48,069 nucleotides of DNA from Gillisia sp. (GCA_024635675.1 JAGXIJ010000065.1:1-48069), one strand, 5' to 3'. Positions 28,219 through 38,537 are shown, numbered from the stretch's first letter. Notes: generated by a model from the letters alone, not told the origin. Numbers and translations: made by a program.

Positions 28219-29499
28219 ATGAAAAAATTATTACCAATAATTTGCGGGCTTATATTCGCTTCAACAGTAAATGCTCAGGATATTTATATCCAAAGCGGAA
28301 AATTAGTAGACACTAAGAATGGGAAAGTGCTGTCTGAAAAAACAATTATTGTTTCCGGAGATAGAATTAAAAGTGTTGAAGACGGATTTGTTCAGCCTAA
28401 AAATGAAGGTGATAGTTTAATAGATCTTCGGGAGATGACTGTTCTTCCTGGTTTAACAGATATGCATGTGCATATTGAAGAGGAATCTAATCCTGGTGCA
28501 TATTTAGAGCCCTTTACTTTAAATGAGGCAGATCGTGCATTTAATTCCTTAAGCTTTGCAAAAGTAACTCTCATGGCTGGATTCACAAGCGTTAGAGATC
28601 TTGGTGGAAGCGGAGTGAACATTGCTTTAAGAAATGCTATAAATAATGGAAAGGTAGTTGGCCCAAGAATATTTACGGCAGGAAAATCTCTTGCTACAAC
28701 TGGGGGGCATGCAGATCCTACCAATGGTTTTAACGATAATTTAGTTGGAGATCCGGGACCAAAAGAAGGAGTAGTGAATGGGCCGGAAGAAGCAAAGAAA
28801 GCGGTAAGACAACGGTATAAAAATGGAGCCGACCTTATTAAGATCACAGCAACCGGAGGAGTTTTAAGTGTTGCAAAATCAAGTTCTAATCCTCAATTTT
28901 CCATTGAAGAAATAAAAGCTATTACAGAAACAGCAAAAGACTACGGATTTCATGTAGCGGCGCATGCACATGGGGACGAAGGAATGCAACGCGCAGTGAA
29001 AGGCGGGGTTAAGACCATTGAACATGGAACTTTAATGAGTGAGCAAACTATGGATCTTATGAAAGAATTTGGGACCTATTTGGTGCCAACCATTACTGCG
29101 GGAAAGGAAGTGACAGAAAAAGCAAAAATTAAAGACTATTACCCTGAGATTATCGTGGCTAAAGCTTTAGAAATTGGACCAAAAATTCAAAATACTTTCA
29201 GCAAAGCATACAAAAGGGGAGTGCCAATTGCATTTGGAACAGATGCAGGTGTGTTTCCTCATGGACAAAATGGAAAAGAATTCGGGTTTATGGTTGAAGC
29301 AGGAATGCCAGCGATGGCAGCCATTCAAAGTGCAACCATTACTCCGGCTAAAATATTAAACATGGAAACCGAATCTGGGCAACTTGCTTCAGGATTTTAT
29401 GCAGATATTATTGCAGTAAAAGAAGATCCAACCAAAAATATTAAAACCTTAGAAGATGTGAGATTTGTAATGAAAGACGGTAAGGTTTATAAAAACTGA
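28219..29499 (+). CDS. Secreted amidohydrolase family protein
   Basis: 426 aa; signal peptide; TVLPGLTDMHVHIEEE, HVAAHAHGDEGMQRAV, IAFGTDAGVFPHGQN. Confidence 0.9.
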   Translation: MKKLLPIICGLIFASTVNAQDIYIQSGKLVDTKNGKVLSEKTIIVSGDRIKSVEDGFVQPKNEGDSLIDLREMTVLPGLTDMHVHIEEESNPGAYLEPFTLNEADRAFNSLSFAKVTLMAGFTSVRDLGGSGVNIALRNAINNGKVVGPRIFTAGKSLATTGGHADPTNGFNDNLVGDPGPKEGVVNGPEEAKKAVRQRYKNGADLIKITATGGVLSVAKSSSNPQFSIEEIKAITETAKDYGFHVAAHAHGDEGMQRAVKGGVKTIEHGTLMSEQTMDLMKEFGTYLVPTITAGKEVTEKAKIKDYYPEIIVAKALEIGPKIQNTFSKAYKRGVPIAFGTDAGVFPHGQNGKEFGFMVEAGMPAMAAIQSATITPAKILNMETESGQLASGFYADIIAVKEDPTKNIKTLEDVRFVMKDGKVYKN

Positions 29500-29521
29500 G
29501 CAACTATTTTTGATAGAAAGA

Positions 29522-29554
29522 AAAAAAGCCATGATCTTAGATTATGGCTTTTTT
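29522..29554. terminator. Bidirectional terminator between convergent genes
   Basis: AAAAAAGCCAT / ATGGCTTTTTT stem. Confidence 0.8.
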
Positions 29555-29572
29555 GTGAATTTTATAGAGATA

Positions 29573-30454
29573 TTATACTTCTGCAGAGCTTGTATTAGCA
29601 GCTCTATCTATTTTCTTTACTAATCCTTGTAGAACTTTACCGGGACCAACTTCAATAAATTCGGTAGCGCCATCTGCTATCATATTTCTAACAGAATGTG
29701 CCCATTTAACAGGGGCAGTTAATTGAAACACCAGATTCTTTTTAATCTCCTCTGGATTAGTCACAGCGAATGTGCTTACATTTTGATATATGGGGCAGCT
29801 TGGAGTGCTAAAGGTAGTTGCTTCAATAGCTTCAGCCAATTCTTTTCTTGCAGGTTCCATTAACGGAGAGTGAAATGCTCCACCAACAGGTAAGATCAAT
29901 GCACGTTTTGCTCCTCTTTCTTTTAATGTTTCACAAGCTTTTTCTACTGCCGCCAAATCTCCGGAAATAACCAATTGCCCGGGACAATTATAGTTTGCTG
30001 CTACTACGATTCCATCAATTTCAGCACATATAGCTTCCACTAATTCGTCTTCCATACCTAGTACGGCTGCCATGGTAGAAGGCTCAAGTTCACAAGCGTG
30101 TTGCATTGCCAAGGCCCGTTTGTATACTAATTTTAATGCCGCTTCAAATTCCAATGTTTTATTGGCAACTAAAGCAGATATTTCCCCAAGAGAGTGTCCT
30201 GCCACCATATCTGGCTTAAAGGAATCTCCCATCATTTTACTCATGATCACAGAATGTAAAAATATTGCAGGCTGAGTCACTTTTGTTTGTTTAAGATCTT
30301 CCGCAGAGCCCTGAAACATGATATCTGTAATGGAAAAACCCAGTATTTCATTGGCTCTTTCAAAAAGTTTTTTTGCTTCTGGATATTTCTCATAAAGATC
30401 TAAACCCATTCCTGTAAACTGTGCTCCCTGACCGGGAAATATATATGCTTTCAT
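29573..30454 (-). CDS. fabD: Malonyl-CoA:ACP transacylase
   Basis: 293 aa; FPGQGAQFTGMG, VAGHSLGEISAL, PVGGAFHSPLM. Confidence 0.95.
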   Translation of the reverse strand: MKAYIFPGQGAQFTGMGLDLYEKYPEAKKLFERANEILGFSITDIMFQGSAEDLKQTKVTQPAIFLHSVIMSKMMGDSFKPDMVAGHSLGEISALVANKTLEFEAALKLVYKRALAMQHACELEPSTMAAVLGMEDELVEAICAEIDGIVVAANYNCPGQLVISGDLAAVEKACETLKERGAKRALILPVGGAFHSPLMEPARKELAEAIEATTFSTPSCPIYQNVSTFAVTNPEEIKKNLVFQLTAPVKWAHSVRNMIADGATEFIEVGPGKVLQGLVKKIDRAANTSSAEV

Positions 30455-30492
30455 ATTTTCATTTTAGTATGGCTAAAATAGAAATAAAAAAA

Positions 30493-30523
30493 AAGACCTC
30501 ATAACTTATATGTTAGAGGTCTT
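30493..30523 (-). terminator. Terminator after the PPOX-fold gene
   Basis: AAGACCTCATAAC / GTTAGAGGTCTT, minus-strand poly-T. Confidence 0.7.
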
Positions 30524-30543
30524 CTTGAATGTGATTCCTTGTA

Positions 30544-31044
30544 TTACAGACTTAATTTTCCCTTTTCGCCAACATCTGCTTTCTCTCCAGTAATTGTTGC
30601 CATTCCCATTTTTAATAAAGCTATATATTTATTTTGCTTTGTGTCCCAATAATAAGCCTCATTTGGTGAGAATTTTATTGCTGAAATGTTTGGGTCGTTT
30701 TTATCTTCAAACCATGCATCGTCAGTCTTACTGTAAAGATCATGAATAATGTCTTTATCTAAATGTATTGACGCCGAACCATAAATACTGATAAATTCCA
30801 TGTCGGAGTTATCACTATATAAAAGTTGCGTCTTTGAATCTTTTGAAATATTAGCATTATGCTCGCTATTTTTCCCGCTCAAAAACCAAATATTCCCAGC
30901 CTCATCAACTTTTTTAGTAGACATAGGGATCGCGTTAATAGGTTGGGTATCCAGATCGGTTAGCATCATACAAAAATCGATATCTTCCACCAATTTTCTC
31001 ATTTTCTTTAGTGCTTCGGTATTTCTTAAATTTTCTGTGCTCAT
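30544..31044 (-). CDS. Pyridoxamine 5'-phosphate oxidase-fold / general stress protein 26-like
   Basis: 166 aa; CMMLTDLDTQPINAIPMSTKKVDEAGNIWFLSG. Confidence 0.85.
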   Translation of the reverse strand: MSTENLRNTEALKKMRKLVEDIDFCMMLTDLDTQPINAIPMSTKKVDEAGNIWFLSGKNSEHNANISKDSKTQLLYSDNSDMEFISIYGSASIHLDKDIIHDLYSKTDDAWFEDKNDPNISAIKFSPNEAYYWDTKQNKYIALLKMGMATITGEKADVGEKGKLSL

Positions 31045-31225
31045 AATATTTTTATAAGCAAGATACCAAGCAATTGAAACCTATTGAATTAAGGAATAGC
31101 CAATTATTGATCTAGTTCTGTTAAGAATTGTGAAAATAATATGTGTATTGAATATTATTTAGAAATATTAATTTGAATCTTACTTGTGAAGTGAAGAATA
31201 TAAAAAGCATTTGTTTTCGCGCTAT

Positions 31226-31708
31226 TTATCGACGAACATAAGTGAGATAGGTAAATGAGAACTTGTGTTTTTCATCTTTTTCATGAAATTCCTCTTTCTC
31301 GACAACCCAAATATTTTCATCGATCTCGGGAAAATAGGTGTCGGCATCAAACTTTCCATGAACTCTTGTAAGTTCAATTTTATCGGCAACATTCATTGCC
31401 AATTTATATATTTCACCGCCTCCTATAATAAAAGGTTGGTGATCACCTTTGCTAAAATCTACAGCACGTTCTAGTGAGTGGACAGTTACAATTCCCTCTT
31501 TTTTGAAATTATCTTTTCTGGTAATTACCACATGAGTTCTGTCTGGCAGTGGTTGTGGAAAAGTATCAAAAGTCTTTCGACCCATGATAATATGATGTCC
31601 AATAGTCAAGTTTTTAAATCTTTTGAAGTCATCTGGAAGATGCCAGACCAAACCACAATCTTTCCCTAGTTCATTATTCTCTCCGGCAGCTGCAATAATT
31701 GTTAGCAT
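31226..31708 (-). CDS. folA: Dihydrofolate reductase
   Basis: 160 aa; IIAAAGENNELGKDCGLVWHLPDDFKRFKNLTIGHHIIMGRKTFD, FIIGGGEIYKLA. Confidence 0.95.
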   Translation of the reverse strand: MLTIIAAAGENNELGKDCGLVWHLPDDFKRFKNLTIGHHIIMGRKTFDTFPQPLPDRTHVVITRKDNFKKEGIVTVHSLERAVDFSKGDHQPFIIGGGEIYKLAMNVADKIELTRVHGKFDADTYFPEIDENIWVVEKEEFHEKDEKHKFSFTYLTYVRR

Positions 31709-31712
31709 AATA

Positions 31713-32198
31713 TCAATAGTTTTTAGAAGGAGTGTTTGGGTCTATAAATTTAGGGTCTGGATTTTCTGAAATAATGGGTTTAACAGGCTCTTTTGGTAAT
31801 GGATAATCTCTGTCTACTATTTGTTGAAGCTCAGCAATTCGTTCCTTTTGTTTTTTCACTAACTTTTCTAATTGCTTTTGTTCCCATTCTTTTCCCATAA
31901 AACTATTTGTAACCCAAACATTTATTACATGGATAAAGAAAAAGAAGGCCCATAATAATACTGCCCAAACAAACCAATTGTACCCTAAAATAGTATAGTC
32001 TTCCCGGTAGCCAATCACCACATTAACAACTATCAACAAAACCGAGCCAACTAAAAAGATCACGAAATGTTGAAATAATCTTTTTTTCTGGTGTGCTCTT
32101 GCCCGTGCATTTTCAAATAACTGGCGCTGATCTGCCTCTAGTTTAGAAGTGTTTTTCTTTTTAGAAAACATATTAAAAGGTACTTTAGTGTCTACCAA
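31713..32198 (-). CDS. 2TM domain-containing membrane protein
   Basis: 161 aa; two TM helices after an ARARAHQKKRLFQHF region typical of 2TM proteins. Confidence 0.75.
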   Translation of the reverse strand: MVDTKVPFNMFSKKKNTSKLEADQRQLFENARARAHQKKRLFQHFVIFLVGSVLLIVVNVVIGYREDYTILGYNWFVWAVLLWAFFFFIHVINVWVTNSFMGKEWEQKQLEKLVKKQKERIAELQQIVDRDYPLPKEPVKPIISENPDPKFIDPNTPSKNY

Positions 32199-32233
32199 AT
32201 TTACAGATTTTTTGGTCTAATGTTAAAACGCTT

Positions 32234-33322
32234 ATGAAGAATTTAAGAAAAGCCTTTCCTGTCCTACGCCAATACGTGTATTTGAACAATGCCTCTAGTG
32301 GATTACTCTCTGAAAAAGTCTTTGAATACCGTCAAGATCATGATCTGGATATGCTTATTTCTGGAAGTATTTTCAGGGATAAACAAGGGGAGATTCTGGA
32401 GGAAGTGCGAGAGACCGTTGGAGAGTTTTTTAATTGCGCTCCAAATAGAGTAGGGTTAATCCATAATTTTTCCAGTGGATTCAATACGCTTTTAGAGGGT
32501 ATAGATAAGTCAAGTAAAATATTGTTGTTAAAGGAGGATTACCCTTCTATAAATTGGGCAGTCAATTCCAGAGAGTTTAAGGTTAGTTATGCTCAAATAG
32601 ATGAAAATCTGGAGAAAAATATTGAAGAGGCCCTTGAACAAAATCGACCAGATCTTTTTTGTTTCAGTATTGTTCAATATGAAAACGGGATAAGAGTAAC
32701 CACTTCTTTCTTGCGAGAAATGAAGGAAAAGTTTCCTGAAACCCTTTTTGTGGCAGACGGGACTCAATATATTGGCACCGAAAAATTCGATTTTGATTCC
32801 TCGAAAATAGATGTAGTGATTGCTAGTTGCTATAAATGGATGAATGCGGGTTACGGAAATGCTATTATGTTGTTTCAGGAGGATGTGCCTAAAAAGATAG
32901 ATCCAAAAAGTGTTGGTTTCAACTCTCTGCAGGGAAAGTATAAAGCCCATAAAGGGAATTTTTTAGGAAAATTTGAGCCAGGTCATCAGGATACCTTAAG
33001 TTTTGGAAGTATAATGGCGGCAATAAAATTTATAAATTCGGTTGGAATAGATCTTATTGAGGAGCGTATTAACCTGTTGTCCAAAAAGGCGAAACAAGAA
33101 TTTGAAAAACTTGGATTGTTGGAAGAAGCTGTAGTGAAAAGAACTCAGCATTCCTCTATTTTTAATATTGGGGGAAGTGATGAGCTCCTTCAATTCTTGA
33201 ATAGTAAAAACATTATATGTTCCTTGAAAAACCCCGGTGTGCGGGTGAGTTTCCATTATTTTAATACTGAAGAAGAAATTGATTTTTTGGTAACTGTATT
33301 AAAGGAATATCTTAAAAAGTAA
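32234..33322 (+). CDS. Class V aminotransferase-like PLP enzyme
   Basis: 362 aa; VYLNNASSGLLS, FVADGTQYIGTEKF, SCYKWMNAGYGNAIM (PLP Lys). Confidence 0.85.
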   Translation: MKNLRKAFPVLRQYVYLNNASSGLLSEKVFEYRQDHDLDMLISGSIFRDKQGEILEEVRETVGEFFNCAPNRVGLIHNFSSGFNTLLEGIDKSSKILLLKEDYPSINWAVNSREFKVSYAQIDENLEKNIEEALEQNRPDLFCFSIVQYENGIRVTTSFLREMKEKFPETLFVADGTQYIGTEKFDFDSSKIDVVIASCYKWMNAGYGNAIMLFQEDVPKKIDPKSVGFNSLQGKYKAHKGNFLGKFEPGHQDTLSFGSIMAAIKFINSVGIDLIEERINLLSKKAKQEFEKLGLLEEAVVKRTQHSSIFNIGGSDELLQFLNSKNIICSLKNPGVRVSFHYFNTEEEIDFLVTVLKEYLKK

Positions 33323-33604
33323 TTATTCGGTAACCTTTATCTCTTTCCAGAAAGCCACATAATTTTCTATTGGTTTGGCAGCATGACTCGCTTGCGGATA
33401 ATACCATGCGGAGTCTTTATTTGTTTCCCCATCAACTTCCACGTTGTAGTATGATGCTTCTCCTTTCCAAACGCATCTTGTTGCAGTGTCACTTGGTTTG
33501 AAATATTCCGATTTTATAGATTCTTGTGGAAAATAATGATTGTTTTCTACCACTTTTGTGTCGTTACTTTCTGCAACTATTGTGTTGTTCCAAATAGCTT
33601 TCAT
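33323..33604 (-). CDS. DUF427 domain protein
   Basis: 93 aa; MKAIWNNTIVAESNDTKVVENNHYFPQESI...WKGEASYYNVEVDG...AWYYPQ. Confidence 0.88.
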   Translation of the reverse strand: MKAIWNNTIVAESNDTKVVENNHYFPQESIKSEYFKPSDTATRCVWKGEASYYNVEVDGETNKDSAWYYPQASHAAKPIENYVAFWKEIKVTE

Positions 33605-33644
33605 ATTTAATAACTTTAATTTTAAATAGCATTATATAATAAAA

Positions 33645-34613
33645 TCACTTTTTTCTGAAGATGTAATTCTTGTAATAATCCTTTTCATCGGTAAAGGAAT
33701 TAATGACTTTTAGATCTGCCTGGCTTGCTAGCCATTCCACAACTGTATCATCGTATTTCTGGGAAATTTCGGTATGTATGCTTTCCCAAGCGTCAAAATT
33801 TACCGTAAGATCTAAATTCTTAATAGTTACCGTTTGCTTTTCCTTACTAACCAAAAAACTCTTCGCAGTACCTGTTTCAGGATTATAGGTTTCCCAGTGA
33901 ATAAAGGAATCGAGGTCGAAATTTCCGTCCATTTCGATGTTTATCCTTTCTAAAACATTCTTATTGAAGGCAGCTGTGACACCTGTAGGATCATTGTAGG
34001 CATCTAAAATAGTTTGAGGATTCTTCTTCTGATCGAAGCCCATAAATAGCATATCGTCGGGACTCATAGCTTCCTGGATTTGTCTCAGGAAATTTATTGC
34101 ATCTTTATGAAGCAGGTTTCCAATATTAGACCCTAAAACCAGAATCACTTTTTTCCTGGTGTTATAATCGGCTAAACGCTCTAATGTTTTGAAATATGTG
34201 CCTTGTTGTGGTTTAACAGAAACTGAAGGCAGCTCTTTTTTAAGCGATTCCTGTAATTTGTCCAATGCATTCTGGCTAATATCTACAGGTAAATAATCGA
34301 AATTTATCTTCTTATCTGCTAGATATCGTAATAATAATTTTGTCTTTTTTCCATCTCCGGCTCCAAGTTCAATTAGGTCGAAACCATTCGCTCCCGCAAA
34401 CGCATCAGCAATCTCTTGAGTGTTGGTTTTAAATATGTTATACTCGCAATTTGTGAGATAATATTCCGGTAGGTTCATTATCTCCTGAAACAACTTATCT
34501 CCTTTCTTATCGTAAAAATATTTAGATGATAAATGTTTCGGGTAGCTGGTTAAGCCAGTATAAACATCTTCCTCGAAAGCAGAAGTAAAGCGCGTATTTG
34601 TATTATTTTTCAT
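33645..34613 (-). CDS. egtD: L-histidine N-alpha-methyltransferase
   Basis: 322 aa; SSKYFYDKKGDKLFQEIMNLPEYYLTNCEYNI, DLIELGAGDGKKT, VLGSNIGNL. Confidence 0.93.
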   Translation of the reverse strand: MKNNTNTRFTSAFEEDVYTGLTSYPKHLSSKYFYDKKGDKLFQEIMNLPEYYLTNCEYNIFKTNTQEIADAFAGANGFDLIELGAGDGKKTKLLLRYLADKKINFDYLPVDISQNALDKLQESLKKELPSVSVKPQQGTYFKTLERLADYNTRKKVILVLGSNIGNLLHKDAINFLRQIQEAMSPDDMLFMGFDQKKNPQTILDAYNDPTGVTAAFNKNVLERINIEMDGNFDLDSFIHWETYNPETGTAKSFLVSKEKQTVTIKNLDLTVNFDAWESIHTEISQKYDDTVVEWLASQADLKVINSFTDEKDYYKNYIFRKK

Positions 34614-34628
34614 GTACTAAAAGTCGAA

Positions 34629-35795
34629 TTATTTGGCCAATCTTACACCGGTAAATTGCCATCTTAAATGTGGGTGAAAAAAGTTTCTATAGGTAGCTCT
34701 CGTATGATTTGTAGCAGTAGCCACAGAGCCTCCCCGAAGCACCTTTTGATTCACCATAAATTTTCCGTTGTATTCCCCTAAAGCACCATCTGCTTTTTTA
34801 TAATCAGGATACGGACTGTATGCACTTTCTGTCCATTCCCAGCGATTTCCCCAATCAAATTTTTCTTGAGCTATTTCCCATTCAAATTCTGTTGGCAATC
34901 GCATTTCTTTCCATTGGGCAAAGGCGAAAGCTTCATAATATGAAATGTGCGTTAACGGAGCTTCAAGATCTAATTCGTGTAATCCACTTAAAGAATATTG
35001 ATGCCATTTACCATCTAGATTATGCCAATAAGAAGGAGCTGTAATCTTTTCTGAATTTACCCAATCCCAAGCTTCGGCATGCCATAAAAGTACATCTTTA
35101 TAACCTCCGGCTTTTATGAAATCTAAAAACTCTCCATTGGTAACTAATTTATTGGAGATCTGGTAATTATTTAAATATACCTTATGCCGACCTATCTCAT
35201 TATCATAAAAGAAAGAATCTCCTTTATGTCCAATTTCATAAATGCCTTCCGGGATTGATAACCATTCTTGTTGAAATTTCTGAACCTGATTTTCTTCAAA
35301 ATTATCCTGATAAACAGGTAATAGCGGATTGTTACCTAAGATATATTTTATATCTGTTAGCAATAATTCCTGATGCTGTTTTTCATGATGACAGCCTATT
35401 TCCAATACATTCGAAATTTCGTCTGAAAACTCATTAGGTTGGTTGAAAAGATCCAAAATCGCATTTGTGACATAAGTGCGATACTTATAGATCCATGCGA
35501 CGGTAGGACGGGATAAATTCCCTCTATCGGTTCTCACCACTTTCTCCCCAACACTTTCATAATAACTATTAAAGACAAAGGCCGAGTTTTCATCAAATAA
35601 TTGATAATCCTTCTGATATTTTTTCAGCACAAACTCTTCGAAGAACCAAGTGGTATGCCCTAAATGCCATTTAGGAGGAGAAACATCTGCAATAGGTTGT
35701 ACCACATAATCCTCAATTTCCAAGGGGGCACAAATATTTTCGGTTTGGGCCCTTGTTTCAGTAAAAAGGAGGAATAAATTATCTTTTGAGATCAT
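34629..35795 (-). CDS. egtB: Ergothioneine biosynthesis protein EgtB (sulfoxide synthase)
   Basis: 388 aa; PPKWHLGHTTWFFEEF, GCHHEKQHQELLLTDIKY iron-binding His, FGE-type C-terminus WEWTESAYSPYPDYK. Confidence 0.93.
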   Translation of the reverse strand: MISKDNLFLLFTETRAQTENICAPLEIEDYVVQPIADVSPPKWHLGHTTWFFEEFVLKKYQKDYQLFDENSAFVFNSYYESVGEKVVRTDRGNLSRPTVAWIYKYRTYVTNAILDLFNQPNEFSDEISNVLEIGCHHEKQHQELLLTDIKYILGNNPLLPVYQDNFEENQVQKFQQEWLSIPEGIYEIGHKGDSFFYDNEIGRHKVYLNNYQISNKLVTNGEFLDFIKAGGYKDVLLWHAEAWDWVNSEKITAPSYWHNLDGKWHQYSLSGLHELDLEAPLTHISYYEAFAFAQWKEMRLPTEFEWEIAQEKFDWGNRWEWTESAYSPYPDYKKADGALGEYNGKFMVNQKVLRGGSVATATNHTRATYRNFFHPHLRWQFTGVRLAK

Positions 35796-35802
35796 AGATT
35801 AG

Positions 35803-35823
35803 ATGGTAACATAAGGTTACCAT
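35803..35823. promoter_or_regulatory. Palindromic operator candidate upstream of egtB
   Basis: ATGGTAAC-ATAAG-GTTACCAT, perfect 8-bp arms; minus-strand -7-like TAACTTTG at 35825-35832. Confidence 0.5.
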
Positions 35824-35899
35824 CCAAAGTTACAATTTTTTAGGAGCGAGTAAAATCTATGCGAGTTAATGCAAAGTTAAAGTAAGGTTTAGCGGGAAT

Positions 35900-36316
35900 T
35901 TAAAAATTGAAAGGCATCTTATATTTTACCTCGATTTTTTTCCCACCTCTGTGTCCTGGCTTCATTTCCGGGAATAATTTCGTGATGCGTATAGCCTCCT
36001 GATTAATCAGTTTTTCTGGACCTTCTGCAGATACTTTGGCCACTTTTCCCTGTTCATCAATATAGAAAGTAATCACCGATCTTCCTCTAACGATCTTTCC
36101 ATTAGAATCTTTCGGGTATTTAAAATTCGCTTTGATGTGTTTGGCAAGTTGCTTATTAAAACAATCATCATCAGATAGCTCGCTTTTTTCACAACCGGGC
36201 CATACGGGTCCAATCTCTTTCATGGTGATGGTATTCCCTTTTACGGTAACTCCTTCCTGGGCTTGAGAGCTAGCTGTAATAATAAAGAAAGCGGCAATAA
36301 AAAGTAAATTTTTCAT
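35900..36316 (-). CDS. Secreted protein with TonB C-terminal-like domain
   Basis: Signal peptide MKNLLFIAAFFIITASSQAQ; ANFKYPKDSNGKIVRGRSVITFYIDEQGKVAKVSAEGPEKLINQEAIRITKLFP. Confidence 0.72.
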   Translation of the reverse strand: MKNLLFIAAFFIITASSQAQEGVTVKGNTITMKEIGPVWPGCEKSELSDDDCFNKQLAKHIKANFKYPKDSNGKIVRGRSVITFYIDEQGKVAKVSAEGPEKLINQEAIRITKLFPEMKPGHRGGKKIEVKYKMPFNF

Positions 36317-36375
36317 AAGTAGGTAATTTTTTAATTTCGAGGAATACCTCATAATACTAAACCCTAATCAAGGAG

Positions 36376-37200
36376 TTAAACCGCAACTTTTCCTTTTATG
36401 TGAGGATGCGGATCATAATTTTCAAGACTGAAATCTTCAAACTTGAAGTTAAAAATATCTGTCACTTCAGGATTAATCTTAATTTGAGGTAAGGCCCTTA
36501 GATCCCTGCTTAATTGAAGTTCCAGCTGCTCGATATGATTGTTATAAATATGAGCATCGCCAAAGGTATGAATAAAATCCCCGGCTTCGTAACCACATAC
36601 TTGTGCCACCATCATGGTGAATAGGGCATAGGAGGCAATGTTAAATGGCACTCCCAGAAAAATATCGGCACTACGCTGATAAAGTTGACAAGATAATTTT
36701 CCATCGGCCACATAAAATTGAAAAAATGCGTGACATGGAGGTAGCGCTGCTTTCCCGTTTGCAACATTTTCTGAAAATGATTTTGAAGTATCAGGTAATA
36801 CAGACGGGTTCCATGCCGAAACCAACATTCTACGGCTATTTGGGTTGTTCTTTAAAGTAACTATTATTTCTTTGATCTGGTCTGTATCTTCGCTATTCCA
36901 GTTTCTCCATTGATGTCCATATACAGGTCCCAGATCTCCATTCTCATCGGCCCAGCTATTCCAAATACGCACTCCATTTTCTTGAAGGTAATCTATATTA
37001 GTGTCTCCATTTAAGAACCAAAGAAGTTCATAAATAATAGATTTTAGATGAAGCTTTTTGGTAGTTACCATTGGAAATCCTTTACTTAGGTCGAACCGCA
37101 TTTGGTAGCCAAACACGCTTTTTGTGCCTGTACCGGTTCTGTCTCCTTTTTGAGTCCCGTTCTCCAAAACGTGTTTTACAAGTTCATGGTATTGTTTCAT
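36376..37200 (-). CDS. thyA: Thymidylate synthase
   Basis: 274 aa; [61 protein letters not shown]. Confidence 0.97.
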   Translation of the reverse strand: MKQYHELVKHVLENGTQKGDRTGTGTKSVFGYQMRFDLSKGFPMVTTKKLHLKSIIYELLWFLNGDTNIDYLQENGVRIWNSWADENGDLGPVYGHQWRNWNSEDTDQIKEIIVTLKNNPNSRRMLVSAWNPSVLPDTSKSFSENVANGKAALPPCHAFFQFYVADGKLSCQLYQRSADIFLGVPFNIASYALFTMMVAQVCGYEAGDFIHTFGDAHIYNNHIEQLELQLSRDLRALPQIKINPEVTDIFNFKFEDFSLENYDPHPHIKGKVAV

Positions 37201-37310
37201 GCTAATGTCTTTCTGAAATACTATTATATATATTTTCTAAAAATAAGAAAACAGGTAAAATTAACTGCTTAAATCCCTAAGAGTTTTCAACTTTGTTTCA
37301 ACGATATTTA

Positions 37311-38294
37311 TCAATCCTCCAAATCTTCCAAATCCTCCACCGCACATCGATCTGCATGATGAGCATTTCGTTCTCCCATTGGTTTCTCTAGGCCAATAGT
37401 AGTATCATATCTGGTTTGATGTTCCATTTCAGAATTTATTTCGGCACCCATTAGTACAATAAATGCAGTTAAAAAGAGCCAGAGCATTAAAATAGCCACT
37501 GCGGCAAAACTTCCGTAGAGATCATCATAGCTGCCAAAATTGCTCACGTACCAGGAAAATAACATAGAGCCTGCAAGCCAAACTAAGGATCCCAGCAGTG
37601 CACCCCAACTTACCCAACGTAATCTGGGACTACGACGATTGGGAGCGAATTTATAAACCATACTTAGGGTTAGCACTAGAATTATCCCCAGCAAAACCCA
37701 ACGAAACCAAGTAAGAATATGTTCTATTTGAGGAGTAAGGCCAATATTTTTAATGAGTAACGGAAAAAAGATCACGATCAATAAACTTATAAGTCCAATC
37801 ACAACGCCACCTAATGTAAAGAGCAGGGTCAGTAGATTTTTTTTGATTATACCCCGAGTATCTATTTCATCATAAGCAATATTCACTCCCATAAAAAGGG
37901 CGTTCGTGCCTTTGTTTGCACTCCAAATACTTACCAATACACTTATCGCCAGTCCCCAGCCAATTTCCTTTTTAGACTTAGCAATTACCGGCTCCAAAAA
38001 TTCTTTGATCATCCCAAACGCCTGTTCTGGTAAAATGAGACTTAATTTGGAGATTTGCTCCCGGATTTGATCCGGTTCCAGCACTAAACTATACACAGAA
38101 ATTGTCGCAATGATAGTGGGAAAAACTGCCAAGAAGAAATAGAATGCTACACCTGCGGCCACAATCTGAACATTATCGGCTTTCATTTCGTGGAAAGTTC
38201 GCTTGCCGATATCTATCCATCCTGCCAAAGGAATCTGGTGAGGCCATTGGGCATCTTCACCACGATATTTTCTTGTTTTTTGTGATTGGTTCAT
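37311..38294 (-). CDS. YihY/virulence factor BrkB family membrane protein
   Basis: 327 aa; multi-TM; GVAFYFFLAVFPTIIATISVYSL and YGSFAAVAILMLWLFLTAFIVLMGAEINSE. Confidence 0.9.
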   Translation of the reverse strand: MNQSQKTRKYRGEDAQWPHQIPLAGWIDIGKRTFHEMKADNVQIVAAGVAFYFFLAVFPTIIATISVYSLVLEPDQIREQISKLSLILPEQAFGMIKEFLEPVIAKSKKEIGWGLAISVLVSIWSANKGTNALFMGVNIAYDEIDTRGIIKKNLLTLLFTLGGVVIGLISLLIVIFFPLLIKNIGLTPQIEHILTWFRWVLLGIILVLTLSMVYKFAPNRRSPRLRWVSWGALLGSLVWLAGSMLFSWYVSNFGSYDDLYGSFAAVAILMLWLFLTAFIVLMGAEINSEMEHQTRYDTTIGLEKPMGERNAHHADRCAVEDLEDLED

Positions 38295-38537
38295 TCTAAT
38301 AGGGTGACTATTTCAGTAGTAAACAATAGCTTAAACATTGAATTGCCCAATTTAGAATTAATCAATTAGTTTATATGGTTGATTTTAAAAAGATTGATAA
38401 GGTAAGTTTCCTTTGACCTTTATTTTTTACAGATTTTGTGAGAGTGAATAATTTTCTCGAGAACAGGTTCAAGACTTTTTCTTCTGAAAGATTAAGTTTT
38501 GTATTAAAATCTTTAATTAGATTTTTTAATTAAGATG

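Noticed and set aside
28392-28847. 151-aa minus-strand ORF in the amidohydrolase gene
   Set aside because: Antisense to a full-length amidohydrolase; no independent evidence of coding.
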